A DNA stretch of 64,000 bases from Orbaceae bacterium lpD02 (GCA_036251875.1 CP133960.1:2772258-2836257); one strand, 5' to 3'. Positions 10,313-22,000 are shown, counted from the first letter of the stretch. The notes: generated by a model from the letters alone, not told the origin. Numbers and translations: made by a program.

Positions 10313-10348
10313 TATACTATTTTAATATCTCTATTTAATGGTAAAAAA

Positions 10349-11242
10349 TCAACTATTCCGAGTAATAATAAAGTCAGCTAATTGAGTCAATGCATGACTA
10401 TTATAGGGTATTTTATCTAATGCCTCGATAGCTTGTTTGTAAAGGCGTTGGCAAGCTTGGATCGAATTTTCAAGACCAATTAATGAGGTATATGTGCTTT
10501 TGGCAAGTTGCTTATCAACACCCTGATTTTTACCCATTACATTTTTATTACCAATAACATCTAAAATATCGTCTTGAATTTGAAAAGCAAGACCAATACA
10601 GTAAGCATAATTATCAAGCTCTCGCTGATATTGCATAGCTTTATCGCCCGCAGCAAACATACCTAAACGGATGGCCGTTTTAATTAATGCGCCTGTTTTA
10701 TGAACATGAATTAGCTCAAGCTCATCAAGGGTAATTACCTTCTCTTCAGCTTGCAGATCAAGTGATTGGCCTAAACACATTCCTGACACGCCGCTAGCAA
10801 AAGAGAGCTCTTTCAGCATTAATATTTTAGTGTTGTCAGAAAGGTTAGGGATATTGGCAATTAAGGAATATCCGTAAGACTGCAAGGCATCTCCAGCTAG
10901 AATGGCGGTTGCTTCACCATATTTGATATGACATGTAGGCCTACCGCGCCTTAGCTCGTCATTATCCATTGCAGGCAGATCATCATGAATGAGAGAATAA
11001 CTGTGAATAGCTTCAATTGCAGCGGCAGGAGCATCTAATTTTTCAAGTACGCAATCAAACATTTGTCCAGTTGCATAAACTAAAAACGGCCGAATACGTT
11101 TTCCTTCAGCAAGCAAGCTATACTCCATAGCTTCTTTTAATAAGGATGAATCAATATTGGCTAGATATTCAGTCAGTAATCTATTTATTCTTTGACTATA
11201 TTGTTCATGTAATACAATAAATGAATTATCCATAATTACCAT
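10349..11242 (-). CDS. ispA: Farnesyl diphosphate synthase
   Basis: Makes farnesyl diphosphate from isopentenyl and dimethylallyl diphosphate. The first aspartate-rich motif is DDLPAMDND with D87, D88 and D93; the second is DDILD near residue 223. GKRIRPFL (47-54) is the substrate-binding region, and the 297-residue length fits the short-chain trans-prenyltransferase family. The ATG at 11242 lies 6 bp after the xseB stop with AGGG upstream; a second ATG three codons later is also possible. The order xseB-ispA-dxs is conserved in gammaproteobacteria. Confidence 0.95.
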   Translation of the reverse strand: MVIMDNSFIVLHEQYSQRINRLLTEYLANIDSSLLKEAMEYSLLAEGKRIRPFLVYATGQMFDCVLEKLDAPAAAIEAIHSYSLIHDDLPAMDNDELRRGRPTCHIKYGEATAILAGDALQSYGYSLIANIPNLSDNTKILMLKELSFASGVSGMCLGQSLDLQAEEKVITLDELELIHVHKTGALIKTAIRLGMFAAGDKAMQYQRELDNYAYCIGLAFQIQDDILDVIGNKNVMGKNQGVDKQLAKSTYTSLIGLENSIQACQRLYKQAIEALDKIPYNSHALTQLADFIITRNS

Positions 11243-11248
11243 TTAGCC

Positions 11249-11491
11249 CTAATTCTCAGAATTAGCAAAGTCAGTTAACTCAGCCTCGCTACTTTCGGTC
11301 AGTAATATTTGAATACGCTGTTCAGCATTTTGTAACTGTACTTGACCTTGTTTAGATAATTTTACCCCTTTTTCAAATTCATTTAAGGCTTCATCTAAAG
11401 GCAAATTACCCAGTTCTAACTTACTTACGACATTTTCTAGTTCTTTGAGTATCTCTTCAAAAGCGAGTGCTTTTTCTTGCGCTTTAGCCAT
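11249..11491 (-). CDS. xseB: Exonuclease VII small subunit
   Basis: Small subunit of exonuclease VII, which degrades single-stranded DNA in both directions together with XseA. The 80-residue product from the ATG at 11491 has a GGAG ribosome site 6 bases before it; the TTG four codons upstream is unlikely. FEEILKELENVVSKLE and LPLDEALNEFEKGVKL are the family's two helical segments. xseA is not in this window, as is usual. Confidence 0.93.
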   Translation of the reverse strand: MAKAQEKALAFEEILKELENVVSKLELGNLPLDEALNEFEKGVKLSKQGQVQLQNAEQRIQILLTESSEAELTDFANSEN

Positions 11492-11795
11492 ATTTATCTC
11501 CAACTTTTACTGGCATTTAGTATATACTTAATTCGCTCGAATTTGTAGATTATTGTATAATAATTATTATCTATTTTAAGTCAGAAGTGGTGCAATATTG
11601 CGTCAATCTAAAATTTATTATCTATATTATCTTTTTGAATAATATTGAATTGTTTTAATCGCTAAATAATTACCGTGATTAAATTCTTAACAACCTAAAT
11701 AAGCGAAAATTATTTGTTAGTTGTTATAACTTTACTATGATTTACAGGCAAATATTGATAGAATCTGCGCGTTTATATGCTAGATTGGTTTAAAA
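11492..11795. promoter_or_regulatory. Divergent promoter region xseB / hpt
   Basis: About 300 bp of AT-rich non-coding DNA separate the two divergent genes. On the plus strand TTGTTA (11714-11719), a 16-bp spacer and TATGAT (11736-11741) make a fair sigma-70 promoter for hpt. On the minus strand TTGCAC (11590-11595) with an 18-bp spacer to GATAAT (11566-11571) is a weaker candidate for xseB. No ORF or RNA gene is seen. Confidence 0.4.
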
Positions 11796-12332
11796 ATGAA
11801 AAAACATACTGTAGAAGTGATGATATCTGAAGCAGATATTAAAAAAAGAGTCCAATTATTAGGACAGAAAATTAGTGAAGACTATAAAAATAGTAATAAT
11901 GAATTAGTCTTGATTGGGCTATTGCGCGGTTCGTTTATTTTTATGGCTGATTTAAGCCGAGCAATAACTGTAGGCCATGAAGTCGATTTTATGACAGCTT
12001 CAAGCTATGGTAGCGCGATGAATAGTAATCGTGATGTCAAAATTTTAAAAGATCTTGACGAAGATATTCGCAGCAAAGATGTGTTAATCGTTGAGGATAT
12101 TATCGATACGGGTAATACGCTAAGCAAAGTAAAAGAACTTCTTGAGCTACGAGGTCCAAGAAGTTTAAATATTTGTACTTTATTAGATAAGCCGTCTCGC
12201 CGTGAAGTTGCAGTGCCTGTTAAGTATATTGGATTCTCAATTCCAGATGAATTTGTGGTCGGTTATGGAATTGATTATGCACAGCATTATCGCCATCTTC
12301 CTTACATTGGGCATGTAGTAATCGAAGAATAG
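11796..12332 (+). CDS. hpt: Hypoxanthine phosphoribosyltransferase
   Basis: Salvages hypoxanthine (and more weakly guanine) to IMP/GMP with PRPP. The 178-residue protein is collinear with E. coli Hpt: HTVEVMI at the start, [13 protein letters not shown] (41-53), and the PRPP-binding loop EDIIDTGNT (100-108). The C-terminal GYGIDYAQ and RHLPYIG are also conserved. The ribosome site before the ATG is weak. It stands alone on the plus strand between xseB and tamA. Confidence 0.95.
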   Translation: MKKHTVEVMISEADIKKRVQLLGQKISEDYKNSNNELVLIGLLRGSFIFMADLSRAITVGHEVDFMTASSYGSAMNSNRDVKILKDLDEDIRSKDVLIVEDIIDTGNTLSKVKELLELRGPRSLNICTLLDKPSRREVAVPVKYIGFSIPDEFVVGYGIDYAQHYRHLPYIGHVVIEE

Positions 12333-12443
12333 TTTAATAAGAAATGAACTTTTTAGCTAAAATATAGGTCAAATAAATCATAAAATTGGTTATCAATTGT
12401 AGTTAATGCTAAATAATTTTAGCATAGGCATTATGGGGTTAAT

Positions 12444-14159
12444 GTGCGGAGAATTATTCTTTCAATTGTGTTATCGCTTATTGTGATAGCGACAGCGGTA
12501 TCTGCTAAGCTTAAGCTTGATGTTGAAGGCTTATCCGGAGCATTGAAAGATAATGTTGAGGCACGTTTATCTATGATTGATGAGGCACGGATCAACGATA
12601 CTCCTTATTTTAAGCGTTATTTAGAAAGTGAAATAGAAAAAAGCCTGCGAGCTTTAGGTTATTACAATCCAACATTTAGCTATAGTGAACCTGATGATAA
12701 CCGCTTAGTCGTTACTGTTGACCCTGGACAGCCTATTTTAATCGAAGGCGTTGATGTTGATATTACTGGCGAAGGGAAAAACGATAAAGACTATATCTAT
12801 TTATTAGATCATGATTTACCCAAAAAAGGCAGCATATTAAACCACGGCGAATATGATAGTTTTAAAAAACGATTGCAGAGTTTAGCGCTGCGTAAAGGTT
12901 ATTTTGATGCTGATATGACAAAGCATCAATTAGCTGTCAGCGATGTTTTACATCAAGCTTTTTGGCAAATAGATTTTAATACTGGGCAACGATATAAATT
13001 TGGCCCAGTTACTTTTAGTAAATCGGTTATTCGCGAATCTTACTTAAAGAATATTGTTCCTTTTAAGCTAGATGAACCTTATACCGCCGATCAACTTTCA
13101 TTACTAAGTCGCCGCTTATCTTCAACTAATTGGTTTAGCTCAGTTGTGGTATTACCCTTATTCAAAGATGTTGGTAAAGATAAAGTTTTACCGATACACG
13201 TAATTACTGTACCAAGGAAGAAAAATATAGTTGATGTCGGTCTCGGTTACTCTTCTGATAATGGTGCAAGAGGAAAACTTAGCTGGAATAAACCTTGGCT
13301 TAATGATCGAGGCCACAGTTTTCAAAGTGATCTAGTCTTGTCATCTCCTGAACAATCGATCACTGGTGTTTATAAAATTCCCCTCTATAAATCACCACTA
13401 GAAGATTACTATACCATCCAAGGCGGGTATAAAAAGATTAATAATAATGATACTGACTCTAATTCTTATACTGTTGGCGTTATTCGCAATTGGGATAGTT
13501 TTGAAGGCTGGCAAAAGGCGATAGGCTTGAATGCAATGTATGACAACTTTACCCAGGCCAGCGATAGTTATGATACTTTCTTACTATACCCTTCATTTAG
13601 TTTTTCTAGGGCGAGAAGTGATGGTAAATTATTCCCTATGTGGGGCGATTCACAACGTTACTCTTTAGAAGTTGCGGCAGAAGATCTGGCCTCTGATATT
13701 AATTTTGTGCGTTTCCAGTTACAACAAGTTTGGCTTCGTTCTTTTGATGATTATAACCGCTTTATTGTTAGAGGTAATTTTGGTTTTATTCAAGCGAGTA
13801 ATTTTGATAGAGTTCCCCCTTCGTTTCGATTCTTTGCTGGGGGAGACAGAAGCATTCGCGGATACAGCTATCAATCAATATCTCCAGAGGATAAAGCTGG
13901 TAAGTTAAAAGGTGCGTCTAAATTAATAACAGGCTCTATCGAGTATCAATATAATTTTACTGGTGCATGGTGGGGAGCGACGTTTGTTGATAGTGGTGAA
14001 GCAATTGATAAATTTGACCAAACCGATTTTCACACGGGAGTTGGCGTCGGTTTGCGTTGGGCATCGCCAATTGGCCCGATTAAATTTGATGTCGCAACAC
14101 CGCTTAATGATTCGAAAAAATCAATCCATTTTTATATTGGTTTAGGGTCGGAGCTATAG
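12444..14159 (+). CDS. tamA: Translocation and assembly module subunit TamA
   Basis: Outer-membrane Omp85-family protein that works with TamB in moving proteins and lipids to the outer membrane. The start is a GTG at 12444 with GGGG five bases before it. Residues 1-21 form a signal peptide ending AVSA. Three POTRA domains follow (to about 265), then a beta-barrel with the VRGNFGF strand and FAGGDRSIRGYSY, the conserved lid-loop motif. The C-terminal FYIGLGSEL is the barrel-closing strand. The 571-residue length is close to 577 in E. coli. tamB starts 3 bp after it. Confidence 0.95.
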   Translation: MRRIILSIVLSLIVIATAVSAKLKLDVEGLSGALKDNVEARLSMIDEARINDTPYFKRYLESEIEKSLRALGYYNPTFSYSEPDDNRLVVTVDPGQPILIEGVDVDITGEGKNDKDYIYLLDHDLPKKGSILNHGEYDSFKKRLQSLALRKGYFDADMTKHQLAVSDVLHQAFWQIDFNTGQRYKFGPVTFSKSVIRESYLKNIVPFKLDEPYTADQLSLLSRRLSSTNWFSSVVVLPLFKDVGKDKVLPIHVITVPRKKNIVDVGLGYSSDNGARGKLSWNKPWLNDRGHSFQSDLVLSSPEQSITGVYKIPLYKSPLEDYYTIQGGYKKINNNDTDSNSYTVGVIRNWDSFEGWQKAIGLNAMYDNFTQASDSYDTFLLYPSFSFSRARSDGKLFPMWGDSQRYSLEVAAEDLASDINFVRFQLQQVWLRSFDDYNRFIVRGNFGFIQASNFDRVPPSFRFFAGGDRSIRGYSYQSISPEDKAGKLKGASKLITGSIEYQYNFTGAWWGATFVDSGEAIDKFDQTDFHTGVGVGLRWASPIGPIKFDVATPLNDSKKSIHFYIGLGSEL

Positions 14160-14162
14160 ACT

Positions 14163-17100
14163 ATGGCTAATCATAAAAGATTAAAAAAAATTAAGCGGAT
14201 TAAACGTATTCGTAAGTGGAAAAAAAGCAGTTTAATTGTGCTATGTTCTTTTAGCGTTCTTATTTGCTTGTTATTGATTCTGATCTATACCAGTTTAGGT
14301 ATTAAAATTATTACCGCTGTGCTTGAAAAAGTTATGCCAGAAATTCGAATAGAATATGCCACTGGCGCACTGAACGATTTGAGCGTGGAAGGTTTTTCTA
14401 TGCAACTTGATGGTGTAGAGGTCAACGTTGGTAAAGCTGCCTTATCACTATCTGGTTTGTGCTTAATTGAAGGCAAAATTTGTATTAAAAATCTGGATGC
14501 AAAAGATATTACTGTAAACATTAATACTGATGCTTTTCCTATTGATGAAAGTCAAGAACTATCAGCTATACCATCTAGTCGATCAGTTATTAGCATGCCG
14601 TTGCCTCTAGAATTACGACAAGCTCATCTAGCAAACGTGGCGGTCAACGTTGATGATATGCATTTTAGTTTATCCTCATTTGCAGGCAATGCGACATGGA
14701 TAAATGAAAAAATTTATGTTTTCCCCGCTATTGCGATGGATGTTAAAGCTATTTTCTCTGATACGCCTGCGCCAGTTAAGCCAGTAAAATCTAATGAAAA
14801 TAATTTATCAATTAGTGAAACGATTAATCAAATTTTTAATAAACCTTTGATCAGTTCATTACCGACAGTAAATATTCCATTAGATATTTATGTTAATAGC
14901 CTTAAGGGCGATAATTGGTTATTACATATGGGCGGCGAAGATTACCAATTTAATAATGTCGATATCCAAGCGAGCACTGAAAATAATTTCATCAATGCTA
15001 AATTAGTTCAATCTCAGGTGAAAACGCCTTATGCCAATGGTGATATAAAGGTTTCAGGTAAAATAACGTTAGGTGAAAATTGGCCAGTATCAGCTAACAT
15101 TGATATTAAGACTGAGCAGCAAGCTGAACCAGCTGCAACTGAAGTAAAGGCTAAAATAGAAGGACAATTACTAGGTAAATTGTCAGCTCAATCTCAGATA
15201 AAAGGTCTAAATCAAGCCAATATTGATGTGCAAATTAATTTTGTGGAAACCTATATGCCCTTAGTAGCAAAAATCAGTGGGCAGGCGATCCAATGGCCAA
15301 TATTTGGCAAAGCAGAATATCAGTTAAAAAATTTCGCTCTTGACTTGTCGGGCTCTGTTAAAAATTACCGTTTTAATAGCCATGGTGATTTTTATGGTAA
15401 TGAACTACCGTCAGTAGTATTTGATATGCAAAGTGATGGCACCCATGAATCGCTCAATATTAAATCTATTTCTGCACTATTACCTCAAGGTGAATTTAAC
15501 TTATCAACGCAACTCGATTGGCGAAAAGCACTAACTTGGGATGCGATTATTGATTTCAAAAAAATAGATTTAAGTCGTGAAATACCTGATTATCCAATTA
15601 AATTAGATGGTGAATTAAAAACTAATGGCATTATTGATAGTCAATCTTGGATTGTCAATTTAAATGAAATGCAACTTAATGGTAATATTAATCAAGCGCC
15701 TCTACTTGCCAGTGGTAATATCGCGATTAATTCAAGTCAATTTATTTCTGCTGACAAATTTTATCTAAAATTAGGTAAAAATAGCCTTGATTTAAATGGC
15801 TCAACAAAGCAAAGTGATTTAATTGCTAACTTGAAACTAGTTGAACTCAGTATTATTGATCCGGATCTACAAGGTAGTATCACTGGGCAATTAAAGATCA
15901 ATGGCTCAATCGATAAACCTGCCATCAAAAGCAATTTGGTTATCGATAATTTTTCTTGGCAAGATATTAAGTTACAGCAAGGGTTACTCCGTGGCGATAT
16001 AACCTATAACGATATATTAGCGGGTAATATTAATATACAAGCTAAAGAACTCGATATGCCAAATGTAATAGTTGATAGTGCCGATATATCGCTTTCTGGT
16101 AATGAGCAAAATCATCATTTACTCATTAATGTAAAAGGGAAACCTGTTTCGAGCAATATTAACTTGAGTGGCCAGTTAAATAGACAAAGAACTCAATGGC
16201 AAGGATCTATTTCTCAAGCTAATCTAGCGTTTTCGTCTAAAAATAGCTGGCAGATAAATCAACCGATTGACCTTAAATATAATTTAGCTTCTAAGCAAGC
16301 CAATATTAGTGCTCATTGCTGGATAAATAATGAATCTCATATTTGTTTAGACAAAAACGTGGTGATTGCTGATAGCGGCGATGCAACGATTATTTTAACA
16401 AATATAGATTTGACTTTATTTGAATCAATTAATCAAGGCGAAACTAAACTAGCAGGAACAATCTCAGGTAAAGCAAGTATCAAATGGGATCCCGAACATA
16501 AAATTCCAACGGTTGTTGCCAGCATTAATAGCAATGATGTTTATATTAGCCAGCAAATAGCCTCGCAAACATTACCGATTCCATTCGATTTATTTGCTAT
16601 CAATGCCAATATTAGCGATAAACAGGCAAAACTTGATTGGCGGTTTAGCATTAAACAGTTTGGTCAGTTTAACGGCAATATTCAAGTTGATGATCCTACC
16701 GATAACAAACGATTAAGTGGGCAAATTATTATTGATAAGTTATCGTTATCAATTATTAATCCATTGCTTAATGATAATGAGCATGCCAATGGCGCAATCA
16801 ATGCCAATTTAAAATTTTCAGGCACTTTATTCGACCCCTATATTATGGGGAAACTGGTGCTTTCACACAGCGATATCAAAGTAGCTCAATTACCGGCAGA
16901 TATTCAATCTATTGCAATTGATATTGATTTTAAAGGCAAATCATCAGAGTTAAGAGGGGTGATGCAGACTAAATCTGGTGACGTACACATTGATGGTCAA
17001 GCAGATTGGCAAAATGTAGAAAATTGGAAAGCCTTTTTAACGGTTAAGGGCGCTGCGACTGAAATAACAATACCTCCTATGATAACAATGTCAGTTGTAC

Positions 17101-17984
17101 CCGATATTCGTATTGAGGCTAATCAAGATGAGCTTAATTTGAAAGGTAAAGTGACGATTCCTAAAGCCTATATTAAAGTTGAGTCTTTACCGCCCTCAAC
17201 GGTTGATGTCTCATCTGATGAAGTAATGCTTGATGGTAATTTGCAAGAGATTGCACCACAAGATTTAGGCATAAAAATAAATAGCCAGGTACTGGTTTCT
17301 TTAGGTGATAAAGTCAATGTTGATGCCTTTGGTTTAGTTGCTAGATTGGCGGGTGGTGTGTATGTGACGCAGACGAACAAAGGCTTAACAGTAAGTGGGC
17401 AAATATCGATTCCTGATGGTCGTTTTCATGCTTATGGGCAAGATCTTATTGTGCGTAAAGGTGAAATTATTTTTGCTGGACTTGCTGATCAACCTAGACT
17501 TAACATTGAAGCTATTCGAAATCCAGAGTCTATTGAAAACAATGTAATTGCGGGTATTCGTGTCACTGGGCTTGCTGATGATCCTAAAGTCGAAATATTT
17601 TCAGAGCCAGCAATGTCGCAACAAGAAGCCTTATCGTACTTGCTTAGAGGCCAAGGCCTTGATAGTGGCGAGCAAAGTGAAAATGATATGATGACCGCTC
17701 TATTAATTGGACTCGGCACGGCACAAGGTGGTCAAATTATTGGCGATATCGGTAGTGCATTTGGGATCAAAAATTTAAGTTTAGATACCCAAGGTGTAGG
17801 TGATAGCCAAAAAGTCGTTGTGAGTGGTTATATTTTACCTCATTTACAACTAAAATATGGCATCGGTATTTTTGACTCTTTAGCAACCTTTACACTGCGA
17901 TATCGATTATTACCTCGCTTATATTTGGAGGCAGTATCAGGTCTTGATCAGACGGTTGATTTGATCTATCAATTTGAATTTTAA
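14163..17984 (+). CDS. tamB: Translocation and assembly module subunit TamB
   Basis: Large inner-membrane-anchored periplasmic AsmA-like protein that bridges the envelope and pairs with TamA. At 1273 residues it is close to the usual 1259. It has a lysine/arginine-rich cytosolic start, one membrane segment at about residues 24-46, and a long beta-rich repeat region predicted to form a lipid-binding groove. A C-terminal DUF490 domain covers roughly the last 340 residues. The ATG follows the tamA stop by 3 bp, so translation is probably coupled. ytfP, which follows tamB in E. coli, is absent here. Confidence 0.95.
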   Translation: MANHKRLKKIKRIKRIRKWKKSSLIVLCSFSVLICLLLILIYTSLGIKIITAVLEKVMPEIRIEYATGALNDLSVEGFSMQLDGVEVNVGKAALSLSGLCLIEGKICIKNLDAKDITVNINTDAFPIDESQELSAIPSSRSVISMPLPLELRQAHLANVAVNVDDMHFSLSSFAGNATWINEKIYVFPAIAMDVKAIFSDTPAPVKPVKSNENNLSISETINQIFNKPLISSLPTVNIPLDIYVNSLKGDNWLLHMGGEDYQFNNVDIQASTENNFINAKLVQSQVKTPYANGDIKVSGKITLGENWPVSANIDIKTEQQAEPAATEVKAKIEGQLLGKLSAQSQIKGLNQANIDVQINFVETYMPLVAKISGQAIQWPIFGKAEYQLKNFALDLSGSVKNYRFNSHGDFYGNELPSVVFDMQSDGTHESLNIKSISALLPQGEFNLSTQLDWRKALTWDAIIDFKKIDLSREIPDYPIKLDGELKTNGIIDSQSWIVNLNEMQLNGNINQAPLLASGNIAINSSQFISADKFYLKLGKNSLDLNGSTKQSDLIANLKLVELSIIDPDLQGSITGQLKINGSIDKPAIKSNLVIDNFSWQDIKLQQGLLRGDITYNDILAGNINIQAKELDMPNVIVDSADISLSGNEQNHHLLINVKGKPVSSNINLSGQLNRQRTQWQGSISQANLAFSSKNSWQINQPIDLKYNLASKQANISAHCWINNESHICLDKNVVIADSGDATIILTNIDLTLFESINQGETKLAGTISGKASIKWDPEHKIPTVVASINSNDVYISQQIASQTLPIPFDLFAINANISDKQAKLDWRFSIKQFGQFNGNIQVDDPTDNKRLSGQIIIDKLSLSIINPLLNDNEHANGAINANLKFSGTLFDPYIMGKLVLSHSDIKVAQLPADIQSIAIDIDFKGKSSELRGVMQTKSGDVHIDGQADWQNVENWKAFLTVKGAATEITIPPMITMSVVPDIRIEANQDELNLKGKVTIPKAYIKVESLPPSTVDVSSDEVMLDGNLQEIAPQDLGIKINSQVLVSLGDKVNVDAFGLVARLAGGVYVTQTNKGLTVSGQISIPDGRFHAYGQDLIVRKGEIIFAGLADQPRLNIEAIRNPESIENNVIAGIRVTGLADDPKVEIFSEPAMSQQEALSYLLRGQGLDSGEQSENDMMTALLIGLGTAQGGQIIGDIGSAFGIKNLSLDTQGVGDSQKVVVSGYILPHLQLKYGIGIFDSLATFTLRYRLLPRLYLEAVSGLDQTVDLIYQFEF

Positions 17985-18158
17985 CCCAAGTGAAATGATC
18001 CAGCATTGACTACAAATAGCGATTCAGCGACTAGATTAATAGTTAAGCTGATGGTTTTAAAAACAATGATGTAAAATAGCAATCAAACGATGATTGAGTT
18101 ATACTAATTTCATCATCGTTTGATAAATATATTTAACCACGAATGCTATGGGGGAGAT

Positions 18159-18455
18159 ATGACTAATTCTTTAAATAAATGTAAAAGTAATGAGACCGCC
18201 GCATGCTGTTGTGTCGATGTGGGGACAATCATTGATAATGATGATTGTACGGCCGAATACACAAATACTTTTGCAACTGAAATACTCGCTCAAGAAAAAT
18301 TACAATCACTAACTTTGGCGGCGAGAGATGTTGAATCTGAGCCTTGCCAAATTGTAAGCCAGATTGATAAAGTTGAACATGGCTACAAGCTTAGTGCCAA
18401 ATTTCATTTTTGCTGCGGGGCGGAGTGTCTGATCTTTCAATTGAAGCTACGTTAA
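18159..18455 (+). CDS. yfcZ: YfcZ/YiiS family protein (DUF406)
   Basis: Small cytosolic protein of unknown function in the YfcZ/YiiS family. The longer reading frame starts at 18120, but the ATG at 18159 has a GGGGGAG ribosome site and gives 98 residues, close to the 94 of E. coli YfcZ. Conserved features are the cysteine cluster in ACCCVDVGTI, DDCTAEY, ESEPC and the end LIFQLKLR. Cysteine richness suggests metal or redox chemistry, but this is untested. It appears monocistronic with a hairpin behind it. Confidence 0.88.
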   Translation: MTNSLNKCKSNETAACCCVDVGTIIDNDDCTAEYTNTFATEILAQEKLQSLTLAARDVESEPCQIVSQIDKVEHGYKLSAKFHFCCGAECLIFQLKLR

Positions 18456-18480
18456 TCTATTAGTAGCAAATAAATCTAAA

Positions 18481-18528
18481 ATGTAATGCCTTAAATGATA
18501 AGGTTTGGTTTATGCGTTACATCTTTTA
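18481..18528 (+). terminator. Probable terminator after yfcZ
   Basis: ATGTAATGC (18481-18489) pairs with GCGTTACAT (18514-18522), enclosing a smaller CCTT/AAGG stem, and is followed by CTTTTATA. It is a branched or long-loop hairpin with a modest T-run, plausibly ending the yfcZ transcript before sixA. Confidence 0.35.
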
Positions 18529-18544
18529 TATGTGAGTATAGCTA

Positions 18545-19006
18545 ATGATAAAGATTTATGTTATGCGTCATGGCGAAGCTGGTTATTCCGCTATCTCCGA
18601 TTCTAGCCGTTCTTTAACGCCTTTGGGTCATAAGCAGTGTACCTCAGTCGCCAATTGGTTAAATGCGCAAAACATTACGTTTGATCTTGCGTTAGTGAGT
18701 CCGTATGTACGCGCTCAACAAACATTCTCGATAATAGCTAATGCAGTAGGGGTCAAACAAAACGAGACTAATGATCTATTAAAACCAAATGGTCATGCCG
18801 CTCACATCGTTGATAATTTGAATTTGTTACCGCTAATGGGAGTGGAATCGGTACTGATAGTCTCTCACTTACCATTAGTTGGTTACTTGGTTAATGAACT
18901 CTGTCCACAGGTTACACCGCCTATGTTTTCAACCGCGGATCTTGCGTGTGTTTCATTGTCTAAAACAGGTGAAGGTATATTGGAATGGTTTCACCATCCA
19001 ACCTAA
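18545..19006 (+). CDS. sixA: Phosphohistidine phosphatase SixA
   Basis: Histidine phosphatase that in E. coli removes phosphate from NPr of the nitrogen PTS (earlier proposed to act on ArcB). The RHG signature VMRHGEAGY has its catalytic histidine at residue 9, and SHLPLVGYL near 121 carries the second histidine. At 153 residues it is close to the 161 of E. coli. Its last 22 bases overlap the start of recB in another frame, which suggests translational coupling of two functionally unrelated genes. Confidence 0.93.
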   Translation: MIKIYVMRHGEAGYSAISDSSRSLTPLGHKQCTSVANWLNAQNITFDLALVSPYVRAQQTFSIIANAVGVKQNETNDLLKPNGHAAHIVDNLNLLPLMGVESVLIVSHLPLVGYLVNELCPQVTPPMFSTADLACVSLSKTGEGILEWFHHPT

Positions 19007-22000
19007 AGCACTTTGATGAGCTAGATCTCTTTTCATTACCACTAACTGGCCGCTCATTAATTGAGGCGTCTGCTGGTACTGGTAAAACATACTCTTTAGC
19101 GTTTATTTATTTACGCTTATTGCTAGGGATTGGTAAAAATAATTATCCACGACCATTATCGGTTGAGAATATTTTAGTGGTTACGTTTACCAAAGCTGCG
19201 ACAGAAGAGCTACGCTATCGTATTCGGCAAAATATCCATCAATTGCGCCTCGCTTGTATTACTGGCGCGCACGCAGATCCTGATTATCAAGCCTTAATTG
19301 CACTGATTGATGATAAACCACTGGCCTTAAAACGCTTGCTTTATGCCGAACAAAATATGGATGAAGCTGCGATTTTTACCATTCATAGTTTTTGCCAGCG
19401 CATACTAACGACTTATGCGTTTGAATCAGGCATTTTATTTAATCAAACATTAGTCAAAGATCAAACAGAGATTTACTTACAAGTTGCAAATGATATTTGG
19501 CGTGACAACTTTACGCCAATGCCTGAGGATATTGCTTATATTATTTGGCAAAATTGGGCTGATCCCAAAGCATTGCTAACTGATATCTTCCCTTACCTTA
19601 ACCAAACGTTGCCAAGTAATGTGACTTTGTCGACGCAGCCATTGACACAAGTAATTAAACAGTTTCATGCAGAAAGTATCGCTAGAATACAAGCAATTAA
19701 AATACGCTGGCTCGAATCAGTATTCGAGGCTAACGCTGACATTTTACAATCAGGCGTGAGCAAACGTTCATACAGCAAAAGTAACTTACCTAGGTGGATT
19801 GAAATCCTCTCTTTGTGGGCTGATTCTCCAACCTATAATTATGCTATACCTAATGAATTGGCTAAATTTACCCAGACAGAACTTAATAGCAAAACTGAGA
19901 GTGATAACATTGCACCGAGCCATCCTCTATTTACTGAAATAGAAGAATTTTTATCTCATTCGTTTAACCTGCGTAATTTTATTTTATTTGATATTGTTAA
20001 TCTTGTTTGGCAACAAGTAAAAGCTGAAAAAGCAAAACTGGCACAGATCGGATTTGATGATTTACTTTATAATTTACAGCAAGCATTACAAGGTCAAAAT
20101 CGTGATATTTTGACGACCCAAATTTTACAACAATATCCGGTCGCGATGATTGATGAGTTTCAAGATACGGATCCAGTGCAATACCAAATTTTTGACACAA
20201 TTTATCATGATCGGCAGCAATCAGGCTTATTGTTTATTGGCGATCCTAAGCAGGCAATTTATAGCTTTCGGGGCGCAGATATTTTTACCTACATTGAAGC
20301 GAAAAAATCAGTCGATTACCAATTTACCATGGCAACGAATTGGCGTTCGAGTGCGCATATGGTTAATGGTGTAAACGGTCTATTTAGGCATAAACACCAC
20401 CCCTTTATTTTTGATGAAATTCCTTTTATAGCCATGAATAGTGCAGCTAAAAATGGCCATAAAGGTTTTTATGTCGATGGACACGAAGTTAACGCGATAC
20501 AAAGTTATTTATTGCCAGAATCGGTTACCTCAAATAGTGATTATCTGGAATTTTCTGCTGAGTATTGCGCCCAACAAATCACAACATGGCTCGCTAGTGA
20601 TGCGTATTTTTCCAACGCTGATGCTAAAAAAGATAAAATTAAATCGGCTGATATTGCTATATTAGTCAGAACGGGCAGAGAAGCTGAAATTATTCAGCAA
20701 AAGCTAAGTAAACGTAATATTAAAAGTGTTTATCTATCTAACCACAAAAGTGTTTTTGCTTCATTAGAAGCGCGTGAAATGTTGCGAATATTACAAGCAG
20801 TCTTAACCCCCACTAATGAAAATTACTTGCGCAGTGCATTAGCGACGCAGTTAATTGGTATGTCAATGAGTGATATCGATTTACTTTCTGCCGAGACAAA
20901 TAAGTTAGAACTTATTATTGATGAATTTCGCGAATATCAAGCGCTTTGGCTGCGTTATGGCGTATTGGTAACGCTACGTCGTTTAATGAATCATCGCCAG
21001 TTAATTGAAAATTTACTCAGTTTACCTGATGGTGAGCGCATCATTACAAACTTCATGCATTTAGGCGAACTATTGCAGGAAATGACTCAAGAGCTTGATA
21101 CGCCGCATGCATTAATTCGCTGGTTAACCAAGCAGATTAATGAACCAGATCGTAATCTTGAAAACCATGAACAGCGGCTGGAAAGTGATGACAATTTAAT
21201 TAGTATCATTACGATCCATAAAGCAAAAGGGTTGGAATATCCGATTGTATTTTTGCCTTTTATCGCTTTACATCGTGAATCAGATAGTATGATCTTTCAT
21301 GACCGTAAAAACTATACGAGTAATTATGCTTATAACGTATCATCAGATATCAAGAGCTTAATTGAGCAAGAGCGATTAGCGGAGGATCTTCGTTTACTTT
21401 ATGTCGCGCTTACCCGTTCAATTTACCATTGTAGTTTTTCGATTGCCGGATTAAAAAAAGGTAAAGGTAATCAGTTAGCGGTACAGCACTCAGCACTCGG
21501 CTATTTATTATTAACGCCAGAGCAAAATGATTACACCGCTCTAGCACATAGTCTCCATCAGTTAGTAAATACAACGGTTGTTAATGTTGAGTTACCGATC
21601 CCCGTCTCAACATTAATACCTAGCCAACAAGCGTCGATGGAGCATCTTGCCGCAAATGTCTTTAAGCGTAAACTCGACTATAATTGGCGAGTTACAAGCT
21701 ACTCTGGATTATTGCAGTCAACGCATTACACTAATAATAAATCGGCGGCCTTATTAAGGGATATTTTGCCATCGTTTGATATTGAAGTACTAGCCGATAA
21801 TAACCGAGCCACAAATGATGCGATGATTAATAGCCAAGATAATGTTGTTATTTACGATATCCATCACTTTCCGAAAGGGGCTATCGTCGGTACATTAATG
21901 CATGAATGCTTTGAAAATAGCGACTTTACTCATCCTGATAGCCAAAATATTGCCGATCATCTAGTCACTAAATTAAACTTGCAACAAACGTGGCTTATGC